Assembly: GCA_963824805.1 (NCBI GenBank)
Contig: CAWGQZ010000003.1
Coordinates: 24,367-88,366, forward strand
Reading direction: 5' to 3'
DNA from: DATBAT01 sp963824805
GTDB lineage: Bacteria; Acidobacteriota; Terriglobia; Terriglobales; Acidobacteriaceae
Length of the DNA: 64,000 nt
Shown: positions 17,783 to 26,567 of the stretch, in pieces
How the letters are laid out: every line of letters starts with the position of its first letter
Position numbering within the stretch: position 1 is the first letter of the stretch
Program-made: the position numbers and the translations under genes
The notes under the pieces: model-generated
The model's database searches: none
The model's input: only the letters and a program-made list of their open reading frames with translations
What the model was told of the DNA's origin: nothing

Positions 17783-18022
17783 ATGATCTACATTCTGGTC
17801 GTAGGACTAATCGCGGGCTGGGCGACGGGCAAGTTGATGAAAGGCTCGGGCTACGGGATCCTGGTTGATATCCTGCTCGGAATCGTTGGGGCATTTGTTG
17901 GCAGCCGGATTCTTTTGATGTTGGGAATTTTTCCCAGTGGCGGCCTGCTCGCTAGCATTTTGGTGGCAATTTTTGGCGCCGTACTGGTTGTTGCTTTAGT
18001 ACGACTGCTGAAGCGAGCTTAG
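17783..18022 (+). CDS. GlsB/YeaQ/YmgE-family membrane protein
   Basis: Protein of 79 residues with three hydrophobic helices and the family pattern GLIAGWATGKLMKGSGYGI ... GIVGAFVGSRI. GAGGAGGAG precedes ATG 17783. The family (once called transglycosylase-associated) is linked with stress resistance, but its biochemical role is unsettled. Its stop overlaps by four bases the end of the opposite gene at 18019. Confidence 0.9.
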   Translation: MIYILVVGLIAGWATGKLMKGSGYGILVDILLGIVGAFVGSRILLMLGIFPSGGLLASILVAIFGAVLVVALVRLLKRA

Positions 18023-18378
18023 TCGGCGGCAACCGGCTCCGGAGCCTCGTTGACCAGGGCTTCTACATGGCGGATAGATTCGTTTATGGTGAGCGAATAC
18101 ATCTCACGGCCTACGCCTTCGCCGGTCTCAAGCGCTACTTTCAAATAGTGTCCGGCAATTTCTATCGCCAGCGGATCAGTGATGGTCTTGCCGGTGCGTT
18201 TCTTATACTCCACCCAGGCAGGCAGCGGCAGGGCGACCCAAACCGGCCGTCCATCTACTAGAAATTTGATGTCGACGGCGTCGGCGTGGCGGGTGGCGAT
18301 GGCCACAATCAGCGCCTGATAGATGCAGTGGACCTCACGTTTGGTCCAGCGGTCGATGGCATGGAAGTCGCGGTACAT
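18019..18378 (-). CDS. Conserved-looking hypothetical protein
   Basis: Protein of 119 residues, soluble, without a recognised domain. It reads as a compact alpha/beta protein (MYRDFHAIDRWTKREVHCIY; VDIKFLVDGRPVWVALP). It overlaps the GlsB-like gene tail to tail by four bases. No function can be given. Confidence 0.6.
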   Translation of the reverse strand: MYRDFHAIDRWTKREVHCIYQALIVAIATRHADAVDIKFLVDGRPVWVALPLPAWVEYKKRTGKTITDPLAIEIAGHYLKVALETGEGVGREMYSLTINESIRHVEALVNEAPEPVAAD

Positions 18379-18460
18379 GTCTCTACAAAGTTACCTTAGC
18401 TGGGCAATTGCTAGCAAATCTGCGGCGCCTGATGACCGACAAGTGCATAACAAAGTTCTA

Positions 18461-19164
18461 TCAAGTTTGCGGATTTCGCCCTGATTTAGCTGAGGCTTGA
18501 TGTTCGGCCAGTTTCTTGATGGTGATCAACATTTTGCGTTCCATCACAAAGTGCGCCGGTTCCCAGAAGAGATCCGAAATTAGGCGTTGGGAAACATTTG
18601 TAGGCTCCGCACCTCGCAGACGGGCGATCAGTCGGGTTTGCCCGACGCCATCGGCTTAAGGGTAAAGGCCCAAAGCGTTTCTTGCGCTCGGCCTCCGGAA
18701 TGAAGTCTCTCCCAGTCGCGTGGAGTGACCATAGCGAAGGCGTGTTCGGGCTGAACCACGGCTGCGATCATCTTCGCCTGACCGCGATAGTGCTTAGGGG
18801 TGGCGAACCAGACAGGTTCGCCAATCGCCCTCTCTCTCCACGAGGGATCGACTTGGTGCACCCTTGGCATTTGGCATCCAACCAGGTTTTCGAGATTGGT
18901 ATAGCTGTAGAAACCGCTGCGGTCCTGGCCGATCTGGCGGATCCAGGGCCAGACATCTTGTGGCGGCGCGCTGATAGTAATGGCATGGGTGACGGGAGCT
19001 TGCGGGCCGAGGAAGAGTTCATCTCCCGGGAGGGTGGCGGACAGTTCGGAGCCGGTGGCGCCCCAACGAAGGTGCCACGGCCGAAGGGCGGCAAAGTAGA
19101 CGAGGTTGAAAATGATGACAAGGCCCAGCGCCGCAAACAACCCACGCAGAAATTTCTCTTTCAT
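18461..19164 (-). CDS. SRPBCC-family membrane-anchored protein, one frameshift
   Basis: An N-terminal helix (LFAALGLVIIFNLVYFAA) leads into a START/SRPBCC-like domain: HAITISAPPQDVWPWIRQIG, GFYSYTNLENL and a late WAFTLKPMAS strand. The first frame stops at 18628, but the shifted frame continues GQTRLIARLRGAEP to a long C-terminal helix (WEPAHFVMERKMLITIKKL) and stops at 18461. Restoring one base near 18645 makes a protein of about 233 residues; the break sits on a small hairpin (GTCGGG-TTTG-CCCGAC). GAGGTG precedes ATG 19164. The family binds hydrophobic ligands; the ligand here is unknown. Confidence 0.75.
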
Positions 19165-19294
19165 GACGGCACCTCGAAGGTTTTTGCTCCTTGGCCAGAT
19201 TAACCTTGTCGGGCGAGTTATTCAGTGACTGGCATCACACGGGATTTGCCGGTTGTCGTTGAGTGATAAATAATGGAAAGCCTTACCCATAATC

Positions 19295-19897
19295 ATGAGG
19301 AACCTCGGCATTCTTCTCTCCGGAAGAGGCAGCAACTTCGAAGCCATCGCTCGCAATGTCGCCTCCGGACAAATTCGTGATGCTCGCATTGCGGTGGTGA
19401 TCTCCAACAAACCGGATGCGGCGGGGATTGAAACTGCCAAGCAACTCGGGCTGGCCACACGGGTCATTCCCTCAAAGGGCCGCCAGCGGGAGGAGCATGA
19501 TCGCGAAGTTGTGGTGGCTTTGCGAGAGTACCGGGTTGAGCTGGTTTGCCTCGCCGGATACATGCGCTTACTGTCCCCATGGTTTGTCAGGCAGTTTCCG
19601 CAGAGGATCCTCAACATTCACCCATCGCTTTTGCCCGCATTCCCCGGATTGGAAGCGCAGCAGCAGGCGTTTGCCTACGGGGTGAAAGTTGCCGGGTGCA
19701 CGGTACATTTTGTCGATGAGGAACTCGACCACGGGCCGATCGTCGTGCAGAGGGCGATCCCTGTGGTTGACACCGACGACGAGCATTCTTTCGCGGCTCG
19801 CATACTCGAGCAGGAGCATCAGTCCTATGGCGAAGCCATCAATCTGGTATTGGAAGGGAAGTTCGAAGTGGTCGGCAGGAAACTGGTTCGAAAATGA
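19295..19897 (+). CDS. purN: Phosphoribosylglycinamide formyltransferase (GAR transformylase 1)
   Basis: Protein of 200 residues, the family's length. The catalytic triad is present: N107 and H109 in ILNIHPSLLPAFPG and D145 in VDEELDHGPIV. GILLSGRGSNFEA at the start binds the GAR phosphate. It transfers the formyl group of 10-formyltetrahydrofolate to GAR, the third step of de novo purine synthesis, in the cytoplasm. No other pur gene is adjacent. Confidence 0.95.
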   Translation: MRNLGILLSGRGSNFEAIARNVASGQIRDARIAVVISNKPDAAGIETAKQLGLATRVIPSKGRQREEHDREVVVALREYRVELVCLAGYMRLLSPWFVRQFPQRILNIHPSLLPAFPGLEAQQQAFAYGVKVAGCTVHFVDEELDHGPIVVQRAIPVVDTDDEHSFAARILEQEHQSYGEAINLVLEGKFEVVGRKLVRK

Positions 19898-20049
19898 GAG
19901 CAGAGTTGCGGTCCGATGAAGCAGGTTCCTCACGCGACAAAGCCGGGCTGCGACTGACAAACGGTTGGATAGGGATCATTCACTTCGCTCATGATGACAC
20001 TGGAGTGGAGGAGAGTGAAGAGGCTGGATTTTCTCTATAATCTTCCCTC

Positions 20050-21264
20050 ATGGCTAATTTCGCTCCGGTAGAGGAACAACTTACCTACATCCAGAAGGGC
20101 TCGGCGGAAATCATTCGCGAGGCCGAGTTGCGCGCCAAACTGGAGAAGTCGCTCGCCTCTGGCACGCCCTTGCGGGTTAAGGCAGGATTCGATCCCACGG
20201 CGCCCGATCTCCATCTCGGTCACACCGTGCTGTTGCGCAAGCTGAAGCATTTTCAGGACCTGGGCCACACCGTCATTTTCCTCGTCGGTGATTTCACCGG
20301 CATGATTGGCGATCCCAGCGGACGCTCGGCGACCCGTCCTCCGCTTAGCCCCGAGGAAATCATGCGTAACGCCAAGACCTATATGGCGCAGGTCTACAAG
20401 ATTTTGTCTTCGAAAACCACCGAGGTTCGTTTCAACAGCGAGTGGTTCGACAAAATGAAGTCGGCAGACTGGATTCGCCTGGCTGCGAAATTTACGGTGT
20501 CACAGATGCTGGAACGCGAAGATTTCCACAAGCGCTTTCAGGAAGAGAAACCGATCGCCATGCACGAACTGCTGTATCCGTTGGCGCAGGGATACGACTC
20601 GGTTGCGTTGAAGGCGGATGTTGAACTTGGCGGCACCGACCAGAAGTTCAATTTGCTAATGGGCCGTGAACTGCAACGGTCATTCGGACAGGAGTCGCAG
20701 GTGGTCTTGACCACTCCGATCATCGAAGGCCTTGACGGCGTGCACAAAATGTCGAAGTCCCTGGGCAATGCAATCGGTATTCAGGAAGCGCCACTCGAAA
20801 TGTACGGAAAACTGATGTCGATTTCCGATGAGATGATGTGGCGCTACTACGAACTGCTGACCGATGTGCAGGTGGCTGAAATTGAGAAGCTGAAGCTGGA
20901 AAGCCATCCAATGGAGTCGAAAAAGGATCTGGCCCGTCGCGTCATTAGCGACTTTCATTCCGCCGAAGCCGCCGGCAAAGCTGCCGAAGACTGGGCCAAA
21001 CAATTCCAAAAGGGTGGTGTGCCAGACGAGGTGGAAGAAGTGGAAGTGGAAGCAGCCGGCTCCATCAAGCTGGACAAGCTTCTGGTGAAGGCAAAGCTGG
21101 CCGAGTCGGGTAGCGATGCCGTCCGCAAGCTGAAGCAGAAGTCGGTAAGGGTTAACGGCGAAGTTGTAAGCGATCCGACAACATCCATCCCCGCCAGCGG
21201 TCAAGTCACTCTTCAGGTTGGAAGGAAAATAAAGAAAGTACGTTTTGTTGTGCCACGCGGATAG
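20050..21264 (+). CDS. tyrS: Tyrosyl-tRNA synthetase
   Basis: Protein of 404 residues. Class I signature HLGH at residues 55-58 and KMSKS at 233-237 are both intact. The tyrosine/tRNA core is followed by a C-terminal S4-type RNA-binding domain (IKLDKLLVKAKLAESGSDAVRKL region, from about residue 335). It charges tRNA-Tyr with tyrosine. The 150-base leader shows no T-box or other riboswitch that could be recognised. The next gene follows after 23 bases. Confidence 0.95.
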   Translation: MANFAPVEEQLTYIQKGSAEIIREAELRAKLEKSLASGTPLRVKAGFDPTAPDLHLGHTVLLRKLKHFQDLGHTVIFLVGDFTGMIGDPSGRSATRPPLSPEEIMRNAKTYMAQVYKILSSKTTEVRFNSEWFDKMKSADWIRLAAKFTVSQMLEREDFHKRFQEEKPIAMHELLYPLAQGYDSVALKADVELGGTDQKFNLLMGRELQRSFGQESQVVLTTPIIEGLDGVHKMSKSLGNAIGIQEAPLEMYGKLMSISDEMMWRYYELLTDVQVAEIEKLKLESHPMESKKDLARRVISDFHSAEAAGKAAEDWAKQFQKGGVPDEVEEVEVEAAGSIKLDKLLVKAKLAESGSDAVRKLKQKSVRVNGEVVSDPTTSIPASGQVTLQVGRKIKKVRFVVPRG

Positions 21265-21287
21265 ATGAAAATGATCGCGGAGAACTA

Positions 21288-22394
21288 ATGACCCGGACTC
21301 CTTATCGAAGCTCTGTTCTATTGGTGTTGTTCTTCTTCGCCCTGGCTTCTTGGGCGCAAACTGCAAACCAGCGCGTGACCCAAAATGTGATCATGGTCAT
21401 GACTGACGGATTGCGCTGGCAGGAAGTATTTCGTGGCGCGGAAGCTTCACTGATGACGAAGGCCTTCAAGGTGAAAGACGGATCCGCCTTCAAGAAGACC
21501 TATTGGCGGGAAACCCCCGAGGCACGGCGTGAAGCCCTCATGCCGTTCCTGTGGGGTACGGTCGCCAAGCAAGGACAAATTTACGGTAATCGCGATAAGG
21601 GGTCCGACGCCTACGTTACCAACTCATTCTTCTTTTCGTATCCCGGCTACAGCGAGACTTTATGTGGATTTCCTGATCCGCGTGTGAACAGCAATGACAA
21701 CTTTCCGAATCCGAATGTCACCGTCCTGGAATGGCTAAGCAAGAAATCTGAGTTTCAGGGAAAGATTGCCGGATTTGGTGCATGGGCTAGGATCTCCGCC
21801 ATTATCAACGCCGACCGTTCCGGCGTCCCGGTGGTGGCGGGGCTGGATCCGCTGACAACCTTGCCCGGCAATCCGCGAGTGGATCTACTCAATCGTCTGA
21901 AACTCGAAACGCCGCAGGTCTGGGACGAGGAACCCTTTGACGTAGTTCCTTTTTATACGGCACTCGAATTTCTGAAAGAGCGCAAACCGCGAGTTCTATA
22001 CCTTTCGCTGGGTGAAACCGACGAGTGGGCGCATGGCGGGGACTATGTCAATTACCTGACTGCCGCTCACCGCGTCGACCAGTACATACGCGTGTTGTGG
22101 GAAACTGTGCAATCGATGCCGGAGTACAAGGATAAGACCACTCTGATCTTTTCTCCCGACCATGGCCGCGGGGATGGGGCCAAGTGGACGGACCACGGCA
22201 CTGAAGTACCTAACTCCAAATACATCTGGATGGCCTTCTTGGGGCCCGACACACCTTCCCTTGGAGCACGCTCACAGACTCCGGCCGTAACCCAGAGCCA
22301 GATTGCTGCTACATTGGCGGGATTTCTTGGCCAGGACTACCACGCCAACGTGCCCAAGGCAGGGAAGCCAGTTGCCGAGGCGCTTCGGCACTAA
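21288..22394 (+). CDS. Secreted alkaline-phosphatase-superfamily protein
   Basis: Protein of 368 residues with a signal peptide ending in SWAQ (residue 24). The metal-site elements of the alkaline phosphatase/phosphodiesterase superfamily are visible: VMTDGLRW with D40, a later LGETDEWAHGG segment and SPDHGRGDG. The usual Ser/Thr nucleophile segment is probably FFSYPGYSETLCG. Such enzymes cleave phosphate esters, diesters or sulfates outside the cytoplasm; the substrate cannot be told. GGAG precedes ATG 21288. Confidence 0.8.
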   Translation: MTRTPYRSSVLLVLFFFALASWAQTANQRVTQNVIMVMTDGLRWQEVFRGAEASLMTKAFKVKDGSAFKKTYWRETPEARREALMPFLWGTVAKQGQIYGNRDKGSDAYVTNSFFFSYPGYSETLCGFPDPRVNSNDNFPNPNVTVLEWLSKKSEFQGKIAGFGAWARISAIINADRSGVPVVAGLDPLTTLPGNPRVDLLNRLKLETPQVWDEEPFDVVPFYTALEFLKERKPRVLYLSLGETDEWAHGGDYVNYLTAAHRVDQYIRVLWETVQSMPEYKDKTTLIFSPDHGRGDGAKWTDHGTEVPNSKYIWMAFLGPDTPSLGARSQTPAVTQSQIAATLAGFLGQDYHANVPKAGKPVAEALRH

Positions 22395-22878
22395 GGGCTA
22401 CCCCACTCGGTAAGGTAGGAGTTGCGTCTGTTGCCAGTGGCACCCCCAGATCCGGACAAACCTCGATCCGACTCACCAACTGAGGCTTGTTATATTCTCT
22501 CCTGGAAAATTACCCCGTAATTACCGGTATAAATTCAACAATGCCAGCATCTATGTGATTCTTAGGGGCTAGTAATGAGGGCAGGAGGCCGCCGCGCGTG
22601 GGAATCAATTCTGTAGCTAAGAACACTTGCGACCGCGTTGAGGCGGAAACCTATTCACAAAGTAACCAAATGGGAGTACTCGGGATCAAACCCGGTTATG
22701 TTGGGAAGATTGAAATTTGCAAACTTTGCGTGCAAGATTGGTTGGGAATTGCGTTCCGAGTAACAACCTTATTAGTCCGACTGACTAGGATGGCGTTGGC
22801 AGGATTGACAACGCCAGAAAAGGCGAACCACAAGGCGGCCTTCGCCGCAGGGAGACGCTTGCAACAGACCTGCTTTTC
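22395..22878. other. Intergenic leader of the efflux operon
   Basis: About 480 bases between the phosphatase-like gene and the first adaptor gene. The first half is AT-rich (22490-22550, with two near-repeats of AATTACC) and is the likely promoter area. The second half carries only a doubtful open frame at 22598-22882. Confidence 0.4.
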
Positions 22879-22882
22879 ATGA
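22598..22882 (+). CDS. Doubtful 94-residue leader ORF
   Basis: GTG 22598 has GGAGG 9 bases upstream, and the stop overlaps the next gene's ATG as ATGA, an arrangement seen in translational coupling. The protein has no recognised domain, three cysteines and a biased basic end. It may be a chance ORF or a leader peptide of the efflux operon. Confidence 0.25.
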   Translation: MGINSVAKNTCDRVEAETYSQSNQMGVLGIKPGYVGKIEICKLCVQDWLGIAFRVTTLLVRLTRMALAGLTTPEKANHKAAFAAGRRLQQTCFS

Positions 22883-24018
22883 ATCCGCCGACTAGCGAAC
22901 TAGAGGTTCAACCCGCCATTTCCCGCCAGAAAGATGATATCTCATGCCAACCCCCTCCTGATAAAAACCGGACGAAACTGCGGGTCGCGTTAGCGCTCGC
23001 GGGTCTGTTACTTTTCGGAGCTATCAGCTTTCCATTCTTGCGTCGATCACCATCGGCTCGTATTCCATTATTGCCTCGCTCTAACGCAACCCCATCTCGA
23101 ACGCTGCGCCTCAAAGGCACTACTCAAGCGGTGCGGATGCGCGGCATTCTCGCCCCCACCTTATCCGGCCAATTCGTGGCCACGCTAACCATAACTCAAT
23201 TGGTTCCTTCGGGCAGTCAGGTGAAGAAAGGCGACCTGCTGGTGGAGTTCGACCGGCAGTCACAGATGCGCGAGTTTATCGACAGGCAAGCTGATTACAC
23301 CAAATTTCAGAACCAGGTAATACAGGAACAGTCCAAGGAGAGTGCGGCCCGCGCCAAAGATGAGACCGAAATCAAGGAAGCGGAAAGCGGATTAAGTAAA
23401 GCCGAACTCGAGATGCAGAAGCTGGAGGTGCTCTCTCGAATCGATGCCGAAAAGGCGCGCGAGACGCTGGAGGAGGCCAAGGCTACCCTCCAGCAGCTCC
23501 GCGAAACTTTTGACCTGAAGCGAAAGGCTGCACAGGCAGCAATCCGAATTTTGGAAATTCAACGCGACCGCACCCGCCAAATTATGGAGCACGCCCAAGC
23601 CGATGCCGACCTTCTGCAAATCCGGTCACCACTTGATGGGGTGGCGGTACTTAACACGATCTGGAAACAGGGCCGGATGGGCGAAGTTCAGGAGGGCGAC
23701 CAACTGCGCCCTGGAATGGCTTTTATGCAGGTCGTCGATCCCTCGTTGATGGAGGTCAGCGTTTCTGCTAACCAGCAAGACTTTATCCACTTGCACGTTG
23801 GTCAACGCGCACAAATCCATCTGGATGCCTACCCAGAACTGGTGTTTTCTGGAAAGCTGGACGAGATGGCGCCAATCGCCCGCAGTGGGGACTTCTCTTC
23901 CAAACTGCGTTTCTTTCCCGTTGTTTTTTCGGTTTCCGGCCACGATGCCAAGCTGATGCCCGACCTTTCCGCTGCAGTGGACGTGGAGCTGTCGGAAGAC
24001 AAGCAGGGAGGTGGCTAG
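22879..24018 (+). CDS. HlyD/MFP-type efflux adaptor, first of three
   Basis: Protein of 379 residues: a short cytoplasmic N-terminus, one membrane anchor (about 35-53), a lipoyl-like half domain (LVPSGSQVKKGDLLVEFDRQ), a long alpha-helical hairpin (about 125-240, Glu/Lys/Ala-rich), the second lipoyl half (LLQIRSPLDGVAV) and beta-barrel (VSVSANQQDFIHLHVGQ). Such proteins bridge an inner-membrane transporter and an outer-membrane channel. It heads a tight five-gene operon with two more adaptors, a MacB-like permease and a TolC-type channel. Confidence 0.85.
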   Translation: MNPPTSELEVQPAISRQKDDISCQPPPDKNRTKLRVALALAGLLLFGAISFPFLRRSPSARIPLLPRSNATPSRTLRLKGTTQAVRMRGILAPTLSGQFVATLTITQLVPSGSQVKKGDLLVEFDRQSQMREFIDRQADYTKFQNQVIQEQSKESAARAKDETEIKEAESGLSKAELEMQKLEVLSRIDAEKARETLEEAKATLQQLRETFDLKRKAAQAAIRILEIQRDRTRQIMEHAQADADLLQIRSPLDGVAVLNTIWKQGRMGEVQEGDQLRPGMAFMQVVDPSLMEVSVSANQQDFIHLHVGQRAQIHLDAYPELVFSGKLDEMAPIARSGDFSSKLRFFPVVFSVSGHDAKLMPDLSAAVDVELSEDKQGGG

Positions 24019-24020
24019 CC

Positions 24021-25274
24021 ATGATCGATCGTCTCCACCGTCTTTGGAGTCAACGCAAAGCAGCCGTGGTGATTGTCGTGCTGGTGACCAGCGGCGTGGT
24101 GCTGGGGGCCGTCCGGCTGATTGGGCATTCTCCTTCGGTCCCGACGCTCATCATTCAGCGTGGAGAATTCGTTGATTCAGTTGAGTTCCGTGGAGAAATC
24201 AAGGCGCTCAAATCCATCGGAATTAATGCGCCCGCCGAAGCCGGAGAATTGCAAATTCTGAAAATTGCCGCCGACGGTGCCCAGGTAAAGAAAGGCGACG
24301 CGATTGTCGAGTTTGATAAGACCAAACCGCAGCAGGAACTGGCGGAATTTCGTTCTGGATACAAATCCGCCGAGGCCGAAATCGATCAGGCCCGGGCGCA
24401 GTCACGCTTGACAGAAGAGGAAGACTCAACCGCCGTCATAAAAGCTCGCTACGACGTTGAGGTTGCCAAGCTGGATGCCAGCAAGAAGGAAATCGTCTCC
24501 AGGATCGAGGGCGCCGAAGCCCAGCTCAAAGTATCCGATGCTGAACAGAAGCTCCACGAGGCTGAACAGAAACTGGCCTCCGACCGGACCGCAAGCAAGG
24601 CAACCATCCAGAGCAAGATCGATGCCAGCCACAAAGCCGCTTATGACGTGCAGCGTACCGAGCGCGCCTTAACTAGGATGGCTCTGGTTGCTCCAATAAC
24701 AGGAATGGTCAGCCTCATCCGTACCTGGCGCCCCGAGGGCGAATCAGCCTTCAAGCCCGGCGACCGCACCTGGGCAGGAGCTCCCATTGCAGAATTGCCC
24801 GATGTTTCAACGTTGAAGGTTTCCGCGCGGGTGGAGGAGACGGAACGTGGAAGGCTGGCATTGCAACAGGGAGTGTCGATACATATGGATGCTATCGCCG
24901 ATCGCCAGTTCAGCGGCAAGATAGAGAATATAAGCACCATTGCCACTTCAGATTTTAGCGGGGGATGGCCCTTTCCCCGTAACTTTGATCTCCGAATCAC
25001 ACTTGATCAGACCGACACCAGATTGAAGCCTGGAATGACTGCAAAGCTGACCGTGGTGGTAGACCGTATTCCAAATGCAATCACCCTTCCGGCCCAGGCG
25101 TCGTTTCAAAAGTCCGGGCAAACGGTGGCCTACGTCTGGGATGGTTCGAAGTTCCAGGAGCGAACCATCGAAATCGGCCGCCGAAGCGGAGACCGGGTTC
25201 TGGTAGTGAAGGGATTGAAAGCAGAAGAACGCGTCGCGTTGAAGGATCCATCACCCGGAGGCGGTCAACCGTAA
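24021..25274 (+). CDS. HlyD/MFP-type efflux adaptor, second of three
   Basis: Protein of 417 residues with an N-terminal membrane anchor (about 14-31), lipoyl motif ADGAQVKKGDAIVEFDKTKP, a coiled-coil hairpin (about 110-215), the returning lipoyl half MALVAPITGMVSLI, a beta-barrel and a membrane-proximal domain (ITLPAQASFQKSGQTVAYV). GGGAGGTGG lies before ATG 24021, two bases after the previous stop. It carries the membrane-proximal domain that the first adaptor lacks, so the three adaptors are not simple copies. Confidence 0.88.
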   Translation: MIDRLHRLWSQRKAAVVIVVLVTSGVVLGAVRLIGHSPSVPTLIIQRGEFVDSVEFRGEIKALKSIGINAPAEAGELQILKIAADGAQVKKGDAIVEFDKTKPQQELAEFRSGYKSAEAEIDQARAQSRLTEEEDSTAVIKARYDVEVAKLDASKKEIVSRIEGAEAQLKVSDAEQKLHEAEQKLASDRTASKATIQSKIDASHKAAYDVQRTERALTRMALVAPITGMVSLIRTWRPEGESAFKPGDRTWAGAPIAELPDVSTLKVSARVEETERGRLALQQGVSIHMDAIADRQFSGKIENISTIATSDFSGGWPFPRNFDLRITLDQTDTRLKPGMTAKLTVVVDRIPNAITLPAQASFQKSGQTVAYVWDGSKFQERTIEIGRRSGDRVLVVKGLKAEERVALKDPSPGGGQP

Positions 25275-26567
25275 ATGAAGCGGACACTTGTGATCGCCGC
25301 AGGAATCGTTATCGTGCTGGCCGCTGTGATTGCCGTTATGGCGTCCGGGCACAACCCGCAAACCACCGATGGTGAGGTTCCTATCTCCGAAGTGCGAAAG
25401 GGAGATCTGGAACTCGAGGTAACCACCGACGGTGAACTGCACGCGACGAACACTATGGTGCTTACCGCGCCGCCGGTAGCCGGAGGTGCACTGCAGCTCA
25501 ATATGCTGCTACATGCCGGTTCCGCAGTGAAGAAGGGGGACGTGGTTTTCGAGTTCGATCCTGCCGAGCAGCGTTACAAATTGGAACAGAGCCACTCCGA
25601 GTTGGAGCAAGCGGACCACGAGATCAACAAAGCCGATGCCGATGCAGCGGTTCAAAGTGCGCAAGACAAAGTGGCGCTATTGAAAGCCCGGTTTGCGGTG
25701 CGCCGCGCGGAATTGGACGTCCAGAAAAATGAACTCGTAAGCGCCATCGAGGGCAAAAAGAATCAACTTGCCCTCGATCAGGCCAAAGGCGCTTTGGCAA
25801 AACTGGAAAAGGATATCGAGTCTCACACCGCGTCCGGGCAAGCGTCAATTCTGCTAGCAAAGGAGAAGAGGCACAAAGCAAAGCTGGCCATGGATACCGC
25901 CACCGACAATATTGAGAAGATGCGGGTCACCGCCCCAATGGACGGATTGATATCCATCGAGAAAAACCGCGGCGGGAGCGAAATATTTTTTGATGGTATG
26001 ACTCTGCCTGACTACCGGGCCGGTGACAAGGTGGAGCCGGGCAGTCCGGTGGCGCAAGTAATTGATCCGCACAAGATGGAAGTGGTGGGGAAGATAGGCG
26101 AGCGCGATCGCACCAATATTCGAGTCGGACAGCCAGTCGAAGTTGAGTTCGTTGCCTATCCTGGCCGAACTTTCCATGGTGCGTTAAAGACTGTGGGCGG
26201 CATGTCGGTAACACAGTTCTGGGAGGTCGGCTCCGGTGGACGATTCGATATTGCCGTTCAACTCCTCGACGAAGATCCGACTTTGCGCCCCGGTCTCACC
26301 GCCCAAATCGTCATCATCGGCGATAAGAAAACCAACGTCCTCACCCTTCCAAGTCAGGCATTGCTGATGAAGGACGGCAAGCGGGTGGTCTATGTAAAAA
26401 AAGCTACGGGCTTCGAACAGCGGGAGACCAAAGTGCTGTGCGAGAACGAAAGCCATGCTGCTATCGAAGGACTGGAAGCCGGAGATCGGGTGGCCCTGCT
26501 CGACCCGACTGCTCCCCGAAAAACCGACAGTGTGGGGGAAAGCTCAAGTCTCGGAGGGAAACCCTGA
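25275..26567 (+). CDS. HlyD/MFP-type efflux adaptor, third of three
   Basis: Protein of 430 residues: signal/anchor helix (about 4-24), GSAVKKGDVVFEFDPAEQ, helical hairpin, MRVTAPMDGLISIEKNRGG, barrel (VVGKIGERDRTNIRVGQ) and membrane-proximal domain (LTLPSQALLMKDGKRVVYV), the order found in MacA-like adaptors. Its ATG follows the previous stop directly and its stop overlaps the permease ATG. It is the likeliest direct partner of the permease. Confidence 0.88.
   Translation: MKRTLVIAAGIVIVLAAVIAVMASGHNPQTTDGEVPISEVRKGDLELEVTTDGELHATNTMVLTAPPVAGGALQLNMLLHAGSAVKKGDVVFEFDPAEQRYKLEQSHSELEQADHEINKADADAAVQSAQDKVALLKARFAVRRAELDVQKNELVSAIEGKKNQLALDQAKGALAKLEKDIESHTASGQASILLAKEKRHKAKLAMDTATDNIEKMRVTAPMDGLISIEKNRGGSEIFFDGMTLPDYRAGDKVEPGSPVAQVIDPHKMEVVGKIGERDRTNIRVGQPVEVEFVAYPGRTFHGALKTVGGMSVTQFWEVGSGGRFDIAVQLLDEDPTLRPGLTAQIVIIGDKKTNVLTLPSQALLMKDGKRVVYVKKATGFEQRETKVLCENESHAAIEGLEAGDRVALLDPTAPRKTDSVGESSSLGGKP

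Noticed and set aside
19898..20049. Leader of tyrS as a possible T-box
   Set aside because: No T-box sequence, specifier loop or terminator/antiterminator pair could be recognised, and the group is not known for T-boxes.
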